From NCBI RefSeq assembly GCF_000226095.1, contig NC_016473.1, positions 372,001 to 436,000 of the forward strand: a stretch of 64,000 nt of DNA, given 5' to 3'. This document shows positions 1 through 12,699 of the stretch, piece after piece (positions within the stretch are counted from its first letter, which is position 1; each line of letters opens with the position of its first letter). The DNA is from Thermothelomyces thermophilus ATCC 42464 (lineage: Eukaryota; Ascomycota; Sordariomycetes; Sordariales; Chaetomiaceae). The translations under genes were made by a program, and so were the position numbers. Under the pieces are notes generated by a model. It made no database searches and was not told where the DNA came from. It saw only the letters and a program-made list of their open reading frames with translations.

Positions 1-2215
1 AGAAGATATAGGCTTGACGTGCCTAGTATGTATAAGCTAACTCCCTTAAGTTATAAAGAACTTAAGAAGTTCGAAGGGAGCGCTATTAGTATATGGATTA
101 AAGAGTATTAGAAGCTCGTTAGATTAATCCTATACTATATAGTTATACTATATCTAGGTATTATATATACCTATTTAATACTCTCTTAATACCTAACTAA
201 CCTAGGACTAGACTACTTATTAGAGGTATAGTAAGTAGTAAGATATCTATTTAGGAGCTTTTGCCTATTAATCTAGTATAGAGGTAAGCAAGCGCTAGAA
301 AGTCTAACGCTTATAATTATTAGGGATATATCGTATATAGATAATCCAAATATATAGTATTTATTATAGGGATATATCTTCTTTCCATTTAAGGGCCCTA
401 TTATATAGAAGGTGTCGTACTAGGATACTATTATAACGTTAAGCACTAAAGTAGAACTTCTAACGCTTTCTCTTATAGTAAGAGAGGCTATAGCACTTAA
501 AAGGCTATTTATAGATATCGATCTTAAGCTTAGGGAACCCTAGAACATCTACTATAATAATTAGCAAACTATTCGACTAGTAATAGCTAAGAATGAACAT
601 ATTAATACTTACCTATAGTATATAGATATCTATAATATATAGTTATACTAGAAAGTAGCGAAAGGGACGTTCAAAGCTATATATCTACTAATTAGTCAGA
701 TACTAGCAGATAGGCTTACTAAACAACTTAGCTAATAAGCCTTTAAGCACTAGAAGGCTCTTCTTAATCTTTAAGATATTAGTTATAGGCTTACGTAACT
801 AAGGGGTGGAAGATAAGTTAAATTTGTCAAACAAAATACCGCCTAATACTCTCTATCTACTACTATTAGCCGTCATTAGGATTAATAGCCTTACCCTTGC
901 CTTTATCCTAGCCAGGCGATGATATAGCGCCTAACGTGTCATTAGACACGCTAACGTGAGTATTACGAGCCTCCTTGATCTTGCCTAACTAGTGGAAGAT
1001 GTTATATATAGAGCAGGCGATCTTCGTAAAACGCGTAAGTTCAGCCTTATTAAGCTTGTACTCCTCTATATCATCTATACCGGTATGTTTCAAGTCACTC
1101 TAAAGAACTGTATATAACTTCTTAAGATCCTACATATAACTGTTAGCGATTTGCCTATATGTCGGGGGTAGAGGTTTAGGATCTAGGGACTTATAGAAGC
1201 CTTAGCTTTATCTAATAAAGCTTTCGTCAAATCCTTTGCTAACCTAATATAAGAAGTAGGACTACTATTATAGTTAGTATAAGCATCATAAGAGCTATTA
1301 GACATATAAGCGATTAGTATATATCTCCTTACATTTATAAGAACTATATATATAATAGTAATAGTAAGAGCTAGCACTAGAATGATTGTAATATTTACCA
1401 AAAGAACATCCTACTAGAGCCGACTATATATATATTTTATAGGGCACCTTATAAAGCTTACTAGCTTTGATATTACTATATTTAGTTAGCTCGAACGATC
1501 TTAATATGACTAGAACACTTATAATATAGAAGCCTTAGTACACTTATACTTTCGAGGTATTATAAGAGCAAAAGTCAACCTACTAGTAGTTATAGTATTT
1601 GCGACGGGCGTACCTAATAAGTCATCCGTTAATTCGAGCATAGGAGGCGTTATCCTATTATTATTATGATTGAAACTAGTAATATCGTCGCTACTATGGT
1701 TATAATAGCTATATTTAATCTATAGCTTCAAAGGAATCGCTCTACTATACTCGACTCTTTCAGACTTCCGAATACAGAAAGTAGGCCCCTAAAGGAGCTA
1801 TCAAGGTAAGAGCAACAAAGGATATAATACCAAGAACAATATTACTATAAAGCGTAGTTAAACGACTACCGCGTTTAACTAGGGGGTGTATCGGAAGCTA
1901 TAGAGCTTCTAAACGTATTAGCCACGCGTTTGCTATAGCTATATAAGGCTGTTTAACGCTTTGGCTAGCTCCTTTGTCTATAAATATCAGTCGTTTTGTC
2001 TCCTTTGTAGATAGTTTAACAAGGCACTCTTTTCCTTCGTATAGCCACCCACTGGAGACTGCTTTCAACGCTCCCGGAAGCTCATCACTGCGTTCGGCAG
2101 AAAGCAAACCCTTGTCACTTCCACCTCACCACTTGCCTCCCGCATACTTGTTGTACGTATTTCAAGTACTTCGTGCCGAACCTCGAGAAATGCCGTCACT
2201 GGATCTCTGATGGCG
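1..2215 (+). mobile_element. Degraded Ty1/Copia-type LTR retrotransposon relic
   Basis: This is the 3' part of a Copia-family LTR element entering from the left edge. Near 690-760 the plus strand still reads like the end of the reverse transcriptase/RNase H region of fungal Copia elements (a block resembling ILADRLTKQL). A purine-rich tract at about 800-813 and another near 1882-1889 look like polypurine tracts. The second is followed by an LTR-like stretch with a TATA-like site near 1938-1950. The 1-1960 segment is very rich in A, T and TA dinucleotides, unlike the GC-rich genes beside it, as RIP would leave it. The element is clearly broken, with dozens of stops, and appears old. Two tract/LTR-like boundaries suggest more than one copy or a nested insertion. 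The outer boundary is only approximate. Confidence 0.7.
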
Positions 2216-2267
2216 GACGATTAATATAATTAATCACGGAACCCAAGTTCGCCGTCATGGGCGCTCC

Positions 2268-4475
2268 TCACGGATCCACTTCTTCGACATGTCTCGCAAC
2301 GGCCGCTCCCCCCTTTTCGTCCCCCTCGCTTTCGGCCTGGGTTGGGGCCTGCTCCTGCCGCGAGCCATTGACCGCAGACAAGGCGTTGCGATAGGTCCGG
2401 ACCACTAGGCCTTCCTGTTGCCGCCCGGCACAAGTCTCGGCGTCGTCGCTGCCGCCGCCGACCAAGGTCCACCCCGCACGCTCGAAGCGCCGTCGCACGT
2501 ACTCGGACATTCCCGAGAAGCGGATCGAGACGCCGGAGCCCCCATATGCCCTGATCTCCGAGAGCATGGTCTCGAGATGCACGCACGCCGTAGTGTCGAC
2601 GTGGTTGGCCCTCTGAAAGTCGATGACGATGACCCGGATGGGCGGCAGCACGGCGGTCTCGGCGATGCCCTCGCGTCGGCGAAGCTTGGCCACGTGCTTC
2701 TCCCGACTGACGGACCAGTTCCTCTTCCCGGCCTCCGGGTTCTCGGCGCTACCGAGGGCGGGCGCATGGCGAGTCTTGATCGTGTCCATGATCGCCGTCT
2801 TCGCCCGGTACGAGTTGGGGAAGAAGAGGGAATCGGTCAGCCGGAAGACGCGCGTGTCCGCCGGCACCGACGACGGGTAGTCTCTGGACTCGTCCAGGGC
2901 GGCCGCGAGCTCGGACCGAGGAGGATCCGGGATGGTGGCCACCCGGGCAAAGACCTGGCGGAGCAGGACGTACACGATGTTGAACCCGACGGCGCTGGCG
3001 ATGCCCACGCTGGTCGAGACGAAGAGGGAGACCCAGAACGCGATCATCGAGGAGACAAAGTCGGCGAGCGACGCCCGCCAGTACCGGTAGAAGACCGACG
3101 GCGGGCTGATCAGGGGCCAGCATGCCGTGATGATGATGGCGGCAAGAGTGGCCTTGGGCACCCAGTACAGCGTCCCGAGCAGCTCGTAGATGGAGACGAG
3201 CACGACCGCGGCGGCGACGAAGCCGGAGAGGGGCGAGCGCACGTTGCAGGCCGAGTTGACTGCCGTTCTCGACATGGCGCCGCCGACGCCGTGGGCGTGG
3301 AAGAAGCTGTTGACGACGTTGGTCGCGCCGTAGTACGTGAGCTCCTGGCTCTGGTCCACAATGTAGCCGTTCCTCACGCCGAAGCTGCGGGCGATGGCCG
3401 TGTGCTCTACCGCGCTCCCCACGAAGACGGCCACGCTCCGGGCCGCCACCCGGGATAGCAGCCCGGCGTCGGGCACCCGCGGGTGCTGGATGCCCCGACC
3501 GCCTGCCGAGGAGACCTGGGTGACGTCGAACAGAAACCTGTCCGGGCTGCCGCGCGACTTGTTGACGGCGTACCCGACCCCGGTGAAGATGACGAGGGTG
3601 ATGAAGGCGCGGGTGATGGAGAGGAACCAGACCACCTTGTTCCTCTTCCCCCATCGTCTCCCGGCCCGGTCCAGCGCGGCGAGGAGCAAGATGCCGGTAA
3701 AGCCGACCGCGCAGGCATACCCGTTGGCCCGCGGCAGCTGCTGGAAGACGTCGTGGATCTGGTTCGCCGTGCCGTCCCGGACGTCGGGCTCGCCGAGGAG
3801 CGAGTCCATCTGATTGAGGATGATGGTGATGGCGACGGCCGAGATGAAGCCACTGAGGACCGGGAGCGAGATGAAGTCGAGCAGGAACCCCAGCTTCAGC
3901 AGACCGATGACTAACCCGTAGATCCCCATCATCATGGCAACCGCAGACGCGATTTCCTGGGCAGACCAACCCCCGCCTTGCAGAGACTCGATGGTCTCGG
4001 CCGTCAGGAGGCTGATCAGGGACGTCGGGCCGGTAGACAGATCTGACAACCCGCCGCGTCGAAAAAAAAAAAAAAACAAAGATTAGTGCTATGATTGAAT
4101 ATACCAACAGGTTGCTCACTTGCCCGCGGCTGCGGAGACGGACGACTCACCCTTTGTTGTCCCCATGAGTGCGTAAAGCATTGGGGGGAACCAGCAGGAC
4201 AGGAGGCCGTATTGGACCGGGACTGTGGCGATCCGGGCGTACGACAGGCCCTGGGGAATCAGCATCAACCCTATGGTCAGCCCCGCGATCACGTCGTTGA
4301 CTAGCCAGCGAGGTCGGTATCGAGGCAGCCAGCCGATGATGGGGAACTTGTCGGTCACATATTCGGCAGCGGCACCGGGAAGGGCACGGGCGCCGGACAC
4401 GGTGAGCTGTCTAGCCCGCTGCCATGTATAGTCCGTTGCGATAGACTTTTTGGCTTTTTCAAGTGCTTGCATCAT
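2268..4475 (-). CDS. SulP-family sulfate permease with C-terminal STAS domain
   Basis: This gene encodes a plasma-membrane anion transporter of the SulP (SLC26/SUL1-like) family, expected to import sulfate with protons. Two exons (4475-4151 and 4042-2268) join across a 108-nt intron with a GTGAGT donor and a CTAAT branch. The junction rebuilds the family motif GTTKD, and the protein is 699 residues. The N-terminal PRYRPRWLVNDVIAGLTIG and the following LMLIPQGLSYA block are hallmarks of the sulfate-transporter core, followed by many hydrophobic segments. A STAS domain occupies roughly residues 500-650, with the typical VIDFQRANHVDTTAC strand. Length is a little below the fungal CYS-14/SUL1 proteins (about 780). 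The nearest upstream in-frame ATG was chosen. The stop lies only about 50 bp from the Copia relic. Family is sure; sulfate specificity is inferred. Confidence 0.9.
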
Positions 4476-7400
4476 GCTCGATGTTCTAGACGCGGTAGAA
4501 ATACTGCTTCCCAGGATACCCCGCCGAGAGGAGTATGAGTGGCGGATGGGGGTAAGGGAGAGTGCTAATTAATTACTGGAAAATAGAGGTCTTTCGTGTT
4601 GCTCTTCCCGAGGTATGTCCCCCTCGTTGTGTATGTCACGGACGCCTTCATCTTGTCCACCTCCCCATCGTCTCTTTTCACACCCCTACTTATCATCCTA
4701 TCCTCTTACACGTCTCTGGGGTCGGTGGTTCGGCATCTAATTACCCCTCTTTGACACTCACTTCTAGATCCGTCATGCTGCGCACGATTTCCACGGCGAC
4801 ACAACATTGACGCCGCTGCCGCTCCTGGTCAACCATCGTTTGAGTGCGGCACTGTATCGTCAAATGCGACAGCCGGGGGTTGCCTCGAGATGCATCCCCC
4901 CTCCTCCACTCCCCCCTGTCCGGCCAGCGAGGAGGGAGAGGGAGCAAGGGAGAGGGGAAACAGATGCGTGTTTCCGAGGATCAATCTGCGGCCCCTCTCC
5001 TCCTCTCTCTCTTTCCCTTCCCATCTCCTTATGAGACAAGGGGCAACGGTGACGTGGACCTGACCGCACGTTGCATCACGCTGACGCTGCCTGGCACTCG
5101 GTCAACAAGCATTGCAAATATGTTGTCTGTTTGCTGCTGGGCGAGAAAACGAGGTGGGTGGGATCGAGTACGACGCTGGCTTGCTAAGACGGTGCTGCAC
5201 GTCGGGATCGATGCCAAGACAGGCAGTCGACGAGGTAGGTGGTTTCGATTGGAAACTCGGGAATTGGGGTGACTAGCTCCCGTGAGCCCTTTCCTTATTT
5301 CCGGCTGCCTGTGCGGACTTCACCTCCCCGCGTGGGGGGGATGCCGGTTGTTAAAAGAGGCTGCAAGGGAAAAGACGAAGACCCAATTTGGAAGCGGCTG
5401 GTCAAGCTTTCCGTCTCCGCGTCACACGCATTGATTGCTGCAGTTGCATCCCTTCCCACCCTCCTCCCCTCCCCCCCCCCCCCCCAAACCGAAACCCAAC
5501 CCAACAAAACCATCATGTCTTTTGTGTCTATGTCCAGCATCGCGCATGCTCTTCGCCTAAATTGTCCCAGATCATCACAGATCATCAGGAAACTCGGCGA
5601 CTGCTCGGCATTGGTGGGGGTTTTCTGGATCTGATAGGATATCTGACATGACGAGATCTCGGGGGAAGTGTGGTGAGCTAAGCTTCAGCTCGGCCATGAC
5701 TCGGAATGTTCCACCGTTCCAATCTCGAGGCCAGTCTCCGGGGGCACCGAGGACCCGGGACTCTCCGGGACTCTTCCGAGACCTTGACTGCCTTGTTTTC
5801 TTGTTTCTGCTCCCTGCCCTACCACCTCCCGTACTACGCCCCCGAGGGCCTCCCGTGGTCTGCGGTATGCCCTCCTTCTCCAGAACGGGACGGGAAGAAC
5901 CGAGAACGAAGTACCTTGCGACAGCAAGCGACAGCGAGATCCCAAGCTCAACTCCAGCCTCCAGCCCGGCAGAGCTATGCTATTTCAGCCCATCTCTGTG
6001 GACCAAGGCGTGTATTAGTGTCCTGCTAGTGGAGCAGCCAGGAGTCATTTCATTACCATCATCAGCCGGGGCTCAGATCTCGGGTGTTCTACTGCCATTG
6101 TCGGGCTCGACCGATGTGACCGGTTGGACAGCCGTGACCGTCAGGCTCGTGAGGCCGAGTACTTCCCCTCCTTCCCAAACCAGCCATCTCTCCTCGCCGG
6201 TGACACGGAAGATAGACAGGTTACATACCCAAGTGTTGCGTCCAGCGCGGGGCGCAGATCCCACCAACGCAACGTGGAGGGCTCGGAAGTCTAATAATGA
6301 TACGGAAATCGTAGTATTGTCTCTCGAAGCAGGCCGTGTGAACACCGGGATGAGGTTTGTCAGCACCGGAGGCTAGACACCACCTGCAATATGATGGCGA
6401 GCGTTTATTCAGAGCTGGGTATTTACTCTTGCCCCCGTCGCACCAGAGCTGCGTAGGCTGACGGATCGCACACACAAAAAAGAAAAGAAAAGCGACATGA
6501 TAACGACGATTACGCCGGTCCTTGGCCTTGCCACATCACGTCGCAAACAGGGCATCTATCAAGGTATTAATCACTCAAGCAGGCAGACAGACAGTCGGTA
6601 TGGTCCTCCGCCGTGGCTGATTTCAAGTCAGCGAAATGCTTTTGGACTTTGCGACATGTGTTAAATGTGCCGGGTCATGCATAGCTTGGGAAGTCGGGCC
6701 GGGCCGCAGGGACGGACGGAACCTTGCGCTTAGCCGGATCAGTGTTTGAAAAAGGCTTGCACGGCCTTGATCGATTGATGCACATGCCTTGACATTCGAA
6801 GAGGTGGAGGAATCATGACTGCTCCAACACTGCCCCCGCGACCTCCCACTGCGCCACTGGTACCGGCGAGGACTTGTTTTCAAGTTCAACTCTTATGCTT
6901 TTGTTCTTCTCGGTTGGCAGGGGGGTTTCAAGTTTGCCAGGAAGCCCAAAAGGCGAAGGGTCAGACCAATCAAACTCAACATTCCCCATCGCCAGGTGTG
7001 TTTCAAGAGTTTGCCAACTACTTGAATTGCTGAGTTGATTTCTTACACATTTCCACACACAATGGTACTGTGTAAGCCTTTTCTTTGCTTCTTTCCTATT
7101 CTTCATCTTGTACGAGGCCATGGAGGTCCTAATTAGATTCTTGGAATCTCTTCAAGTTCAATGGATCTCTTAACTACACTCAACAACACAGTAATGTAAT
7201 TACGTACATACATATAATACTCGCTGGCCTACCGTAGGACTTTAGCGTGTTTCGATTGTGTATAAATATATGGTAGACCCCAAAGGCAGATTCCACTTGA
7301 AGCAGGAGGGATAAGGGACTAAGCACGAGTATTGTGTGCTATATATCTTGTATGTACATACAAACACACAGTAATTACGTCCGTAAATTGAGGCACAAGG

Positions 7401-7792
7401 CCCTACGTAAGGCTGGCGCCGCTACTGAACATTTAAACAACCCAGAGAGATAATATTGAAACCCTACCAAGAAGTGTCATCCGCAGTCTCTTCCTCGACA
7501 CTTCTGGTTAGCGCCCCCTTAACCCCCAGTCGGTCCACAGCACGATCGTGGCTGCGGGTCAGTTTTCGGCGGTGTGTGGAGCGCCGCACACCGCCAGTTA
7601 CCTAGCACCTACCTGCAGGAAGCTACGAAGAAAGTATCCCGCAAGTACGCAGTAACTGCACAGATTACTGGGTAACGGAATACCAAAGAAGTAACTGGTA
7701 CCCAGAAGCGTGCGCCCGGGTTACGGTCCCCCAATTCACCAATGATAGCCTATTAATAGTGCTACTAAAGCAGTAGGCGCGCCTACCACAGC
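4476..7792. other. Long intergenic region, no gene recognised
   Basis: These 3.3 kb lie between the divergent sulfate permease and the gene at 7793, and so hold both promoters. They contain pyrimidine-rich low-complexity stretches (for example a C15 run at 5471-5485) and several open frames of 80-240 codons without family features. The longest (5648-6376, plus) is Ser/Pro-rich and competes with an open frame on the other strand, so I do not call it. Confidence 0.5.
5471..5485 (+). repeat. Poly-C homopolymer run
   Basis: Fifteen consecutive C residues lie in the intergenic pyrimidine-rich stretch. Runs like this are prone to length error in sequencing. Confidence 0.9.
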
Positions 7793-9719
7793 ATGTCACA
7801 CAATCACCGAGGATGGTTGTTTCCGCTGCTGCCAAACCCACAACACCAACCCAGGCGCACCGGAATCGGAATTGCGCCAGGTGATTGGCCGCCGCTCCGG
7901 ACCTTGGACGCGATCGCGCTCCCGCCCCAAGTGATGGCTCTGCTGCCGGACTGGCTGCTGCGCCTACGCCGCGTCGAGCCAGCCGACAACCCCGTCCTGG
8001 CCGTCGAGAAGCTCAACTCTCTGGGCCGGCCGCTCCAGGATGCGGACAAAGAGATCCTGGTCGGCGCCGTCCTCACCATGAGCTCCAGCCTCCACCTCGC
8101 CCTCGATATGCTCCAGGAGATCCTGCCCCAGGAGAAGTCGCAGGAGAGGCTGGGCGAGGTCATGTGCCCGACCCTCGGAAGTCTCCTGGACTCGCTCCAG
8201 AGCACCCTCTCCTCCTTCGCCCGGAGCACTTCACGGCAGGCGCCTCCTCCCGAAGCCTCCGCCACGCCACCCGCCAGCACCCCCGGAACGGCCACTCCCC
8301 GCGCCGGGGGGGCCAACGTCGCCGGAGAGCACCACCACCACCACCTATCAACCCCCCGCAGCCGACACAGCGGGCATGGCGGGCGAGCCGCGGTCAAGGA
8401 GAGCGAGCAATTTGGTTCCGCGGGGTTTTCGCGCCCGCAGACCGCTCGGACGGAAACAGAGAGGTTCCCTCCTTTCGAGGACAGCCGAACTGCTGGCCGT
8501 CTCGACCACACCGGGATCAATATCCGCCGCAGGCCGGCGGAGAATCTGGTGAACGCCTTGCAGGCCGAGATGCGTGTCCAGGCCGCTATCAACGTGGCCA
8601 TCGAATCCCTCGAGTTCGCCGAGGGCCAGCTGAAGATGGTCAAGGAAGTCAACCGGCTCCATGGAGGCAGTAAGTTCCCCCCTCCCCCCAAAAAAAAACC
8701 TCTTTCGGTTTTCTTCCCTCCAACTCTTTTCACCTTACACTCTCTCCCTGGCCGCCTCTATGATTTTTTCTTTATTCTGTTCCTTCTGTTCTCCTCCTCC
8801 CTCCTCCCTGATGCATTGATGCATGGGAGAGCACGGCGGACCATGATCGCATGCGCGTGGGCTCCATGTTTCACCAAAGTGCCCCGGTCTCGGTTCAGGT
8901 ACCCGATATTGATACGGTATCCAGATTTCGACCTCCTCCAGAGGCATTTTTATCAGGGCTATAATCGCTTGCTGTCTCGCGCACTCGAGCTTCAGTGGCG
9001 AGAGATGGGGTTGCAGTCGAGCAGGGACAGCCTGATCTCTGTTGCGTCTGTAGAGCAGCCATGTCCGCAGCTCGCCAGGCATGCAGCTACTACTACTAAT
9101 AATACTGGCATGCGAGCGAGGCCCCGGCAACACTCAATCTCTTTTCAAAGCGTCTCGTCGGTCCAGTCTCCAGCCAGCACCACGCGAGGCTACGGAGAGA
9201 CCCGCACTCCCGGCTTCCAAAGGCGGTCGCTGGAGCGCAGGAACACGATACAGGGTATCAGGCAAGAGGGTAAGTACCGTTGGTGCGCTCCCCCGCCAAA
9301 GGCACCGTGGCTCTTAAGTCACGAACCGGTCTGCCCCGGATGCTAAGCGGTCTACAGTTCCCGGGAACTCGAGGACGAAACCACCGCTCCGGCGTCGGAT
9401 GTCGCTCGCCGACGAGCTAGCCATGGTCGGGGAGGACTCCGAAAGCGGGTATCAAGACGAAACCTCCGAGATGGCAAGTTCTGCGAGCGAATTCGGCGCG
9501 GAATCGGACCTTGAGTCCTGTAGCAATCATCGATCCGCATCCGAAAGGCAAGATGAGAGCGAAGAGCACAGCATTTATGGAGAGAGCACCGGGTACGAGA
9601 GCGCATTCGAAAATCCAAATGAAGAGGGTGACGGCGACAGAACCCTCAACGGGCTAGATACCGACAGTGGCGGCCTAAACGCGCGTTCTCAGTCTATCAT
9701 GAGACCGTCCATCGAGTAA
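7793..9719 (+). CDS. Uncharacterised fungal protein, helical N-terminus and acidic tail
   Basis: I do not recognise this protein. The best model has three exons (7793-8669, 8925-9269, 9358-9719) giving 527 residues. The second intron is firm (GTAAGT donor, GCTAAG branch, TACAG acceptor, phase kept). The first is 255 nt with a GTAAGT donor, but its acceptor at 8924 was chosen mainly because it keeps a coding-like frame (NFDLLQRHFYQGYNRLL). An amphipathic helical region (about residues 48-140) is followed by a Pro/Ser/His-rich linker, then a helix-rich part (AINVAIESLEFAEGQLKMVK) that could form a coiled coil. The C-terminal 110 residues are Ser/Glu/Asp-rich and probably disordered. Translation could instead start at the internal Met encoded at 7934 (MALLPDWLLRL). 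No catalytic motif is visible. Confidence 0.6.
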
Positions 9720-10226
9720 TATTAGAAGATGGGACTTTGCCAAACACCATCCAACTAGAAATATAATTACCCACCAGCCCAGGGTTGCAGGATCCCGCTG
9801 ATGTCGCTTTGCATGAATATTCATAGAGGTAGTTGAACGTGTTTACTTCCGCCTCCATCAGGGTGTTCAGCTTTAAAACCACGGATTCAAGGGAGACATT
9901 GCAGGTGTGCGAAGCAAGCATGTTGAAAGGTCCACCCACACCGCCCCCTCGAGCTTGAAGAGCCTCAAGTGTCAAGACAGTAGACGAAAGAAGAGAAACC
10001 TAATAATACAAAATGGCCCACCCACCACCCCCGCGAGCACGGCGACCCTCGGGTAACTAAAAATACAAAAAGCAGAAAAAAGATAAAGGCGAACGGAACG
10101 AGGAAAAAAAACCAAAAGCCAAAAAAGCAGCGACGAAAGCCAACAAGAGCAAACCATGCAGCATCACCACCCTCCTCCTCCTCCTCCTCCTCCTCCTCCT
10201 CGCAAGAACATGAGCCACCACCAGCC
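9720..10226. other. Intergenic region between converging genes
   Basis: About 500 bp holds the 3' ends of two converging genes. It includes an A-rich stretch (10050-10145) and a CCT trinucleotide run. No gene is seen. Confidence 0.6.
10171..10200 (+). repeat. (CCT)10 trinucleotide microsatellite
   Basis: Ten perfect CCT units lie just beyond the stop codon of the minus-strand gene ending at 10227, probably in its 3' untranslated region. Confidence 0.9.
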
Positions 10227-12699
10227 TCAGATATCCACCTGGCCCAAGTCAATACCCTCCTTTGCCGCCAGCTCCTTCACATGCCTCAAAACCGCGTTCT
10301 TGCCATCCTTGACCGGACCATCCATCCTTCGAAGGAGGTTGTACTGAAAGAACCTCTTGACCAGTATCGCGACGTTCTCCCGGGCCATGTGTGCCTCCTC
10401 GACGTCCGCCGGCAACTTCTCGCCCAGATCAACCAAGGTCGATTGCTTCCAGGAACGAGTCCACCGCGGCGAGACGTTTGCGCACAGGTCCGAGGTCTCC
10501 ATAAATGTCGCGCATGCTTCAATCCAACTCTCGAAGAGGCGGCGGATGAGGTCGCCTGGCAGCATAACCGACTCGAACGTGTGCGTGGGGTCCGTGGGCT
10601 CGTCGGCGTCGGCGGAGGACTCGGGGGCGTTGCCCTTGTCCTTGTCACCCACCGACGACGGGGACTGTGCTGCGACGACGACCGGAGCTGCGGGGACGGG
10701 AGGCGGTACAGGCTGGGAATGAGCAGGAGCTGGTGGCATGGCCGGAGCCGGGGCGGGTGCTCGTGCTTGGAACCGTCGAAGCCTGGACCTGGGCTTGGCA
10801 ATCCGGCGAGTTTCGCTGGCTTCAGCCTCCTGGAAGTCGAAGCTGATGGCCATCGGGGGAGCAGAGTTTGCCGGAGCCTGAACCGATACCTCCTCAACTG
10901 GATCTGCAGCCGAGGAGGACACCAACTCTTGTTGCTGTTGCTGTGGTGACTGAAAAGCGAAGGAGATCAGCACGCTAGCCAACGACTGGAGATGGCACAA
11001 TGTCGTGTCGCTTACCTGGACAACGGCAGACTCTGACATCTCGACGTCGTCGTCGTACCGTACATCCATGGCCATGTCTGCAGAGGCGGTCGGCACGGGA
11101 GCCAAGGGGAGCGGCGAGTCGTAGGGCTGGAGTGTTACGGTGTTAGCGGCGGGCAGGGGAGAGGCGCCATCACGGTCAGACGAGAAATAGGACTCACAGC
11201 GTCAGGCATGTCGATGTCAACCGCCAGGTCCGTTGCCTCAGCATCATGCACCGAAACATCGTGATCCTCGTCGGGCTCAATCAACTCGGGTGCGTCCGGC
11301 ATAACTGTATCGACCTCGACCACATCCTACGTGGCCGGAAGAGGAACGGTCTGCCGTAGCTCGGGGACTGGGGCGGAAACCGGGACCAGGACCTCCGGAA
11401 GAGGGCACCCAAACAAGACCTCGAAACCCGTACCAGAAGGGGGAACCGGATTCACGGCCCGTTGGCAACCTGCCAGGTCCCTCTCCGTCTCCAGAACGCG
11501 ACAAGAGGTTGCGCACAGCGGAGGCTGCACCACTATCTCCTGTCGGAACCGGGGGACAGGATCGGGAAGCGGGGCGCGATCGCGGTACCGATCCCTCTTG
11601 TAGAGCTCCTCGATCCAGGTGGGCTTGGAATTCTGGCGCTCTGTATACGTCGATGTCAGTCCCGGTGACGCCATGGCCGCCGGAGTGCGTGACACTGTGG
11701 CTCGGTGGGCTTACCGATGCGCAAGCGTTCGTATCTCTCCATCAACCTCAGCTGCCGCACCGCTTCGAGCTCTTCGTGGCGGAGCTTGTCCTTGTGCCTG
11801 CGGATCCGCGGGATGAGGTCGTCCAAGGCCTGCTGCTCTTCCTTGAGGATGGTCGACAATTTCCGGATGCGGTCCTGGTTGATGCAAACAGCGGCGTAAA
11901 GCTGCCTGACCTTGCGCGACAGGAAGACGGCCTTCATATCGGTGGCGTAGACTGTAAATTAATCAAAAGATTAGATGGCAGGTTGGCATCAATCGGCAAC
12001 TCGCGGGAAGAAAGAGATCCGAGGCGGTGCGAGACACGGCAAAAAAAGGGATAAGCATAATGGGATTGCCTGGTGTCGTCATATGCGACACGCAAGCGAC
12101 AGAGGGCAAATGGGAAGTGCTGAGGTGAACGACGTAAGAGATGAGATCGGGCACTTACACATCTTGACAAGCAAGGGCGGCTCTGTCCATCCGGTGCTGG
12201 GTACCTTTGCCGCAGACAGAAGCCGGGGTCCGCGATGCCGAAATACAGTCGGAAACTCGCGAGAGTGTCCGTTGTGCTCCTTGCAGACCCGGGTAATGTC
12301 GTCGTTGAGGGCGGCGAGGGTCGATTGCTGCTTCGCGTACCTGCGTCGTAGCTTCATCGCAGCCAGCTCGAGTCTTGACCGAAGCTCCTCGTCGCGGAGA
12401 ATGCTGTCGACAATCTCGAGGGAGAGTCCTACACTACGAACGCCAAAGTCAATGACAACAACCGAGATCCTTACCGTCCAGAACAAGAGGTAACCTGCGA
12501 CCGTCAATAGAGCTGGAGGGGGGCGGCTCCAGAAGGGAATCAACGCCATGCATGACACGGCGAGGAAGGATAGGAGGAAGAACACATCACCTGCGACCTG
12601 CACCAGCTCGGAAAGCCGCGTGGGGAGCTGGAGGACGAGGGCGGTAAGTGCCGCGAGGGCGAAGAGGTAGAGGTAGCAGAGGGCGCTCGTCGACGACAT
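10227..12699 (-). CDS. Membrane-anchored coiled-coil protein with disordered acidic tail, function unknown
   Basis: I do not recognise the family. The preferred model has six exons (12699-12159, 11951-11715, 11640-11456, 11326-11198, 11126-11016, 10949-10227), 641 residues. The first 100 residues contain two or three hydrophobic segments (LYLFALAALTALVLQL, VFFLLSFLAVSCMALIPF, LLTVAGYLLFWTVRISVVV). Charged helical stretches likely to form coiled coils follow (LRRRYAKQQSTLAALNDDI; ILKEEQQALDDLIPRIRRH). The middle is Pro/Asp-rich with repeated MPDAP motifs, then a Gln/Pro/Ala-rich linker and a predicted helical C-terminus. Four introns are well supported by consensus sites. The fifth (11327-11455, GTGAAT donor) is inferred because it removes an in-frame TAG at 11327. 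Without it the locus would split into a 363-residue protein and a second one starting near 11302. It converges with the gene at 7793. Confidence 0.6.

Noticed and set aside
2418-3458. Long plus-strand open frame opposite the sulfate permease
   Set aside because: It is antisense to a clearly conserved transporter and has the Arg/Asp/Gly-rich composition typical of the opposite strand of GC-rich coding DNA.
5648-6376. Isolated 242-codon plus-strand open frame
   Set aside because: It is Ser/Pro/Thr-rich without motifs, has no splice context and is matched by an open frame on the opposite strand. It could be real only if transcribed.
12429-12474. Possible 46-nt intron (GTAAGG..TAG, minus strand) in the membrane-protein gene
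   Set aside because: Removing it would shift the frame, while reading through gives a continuous coding-like helix.
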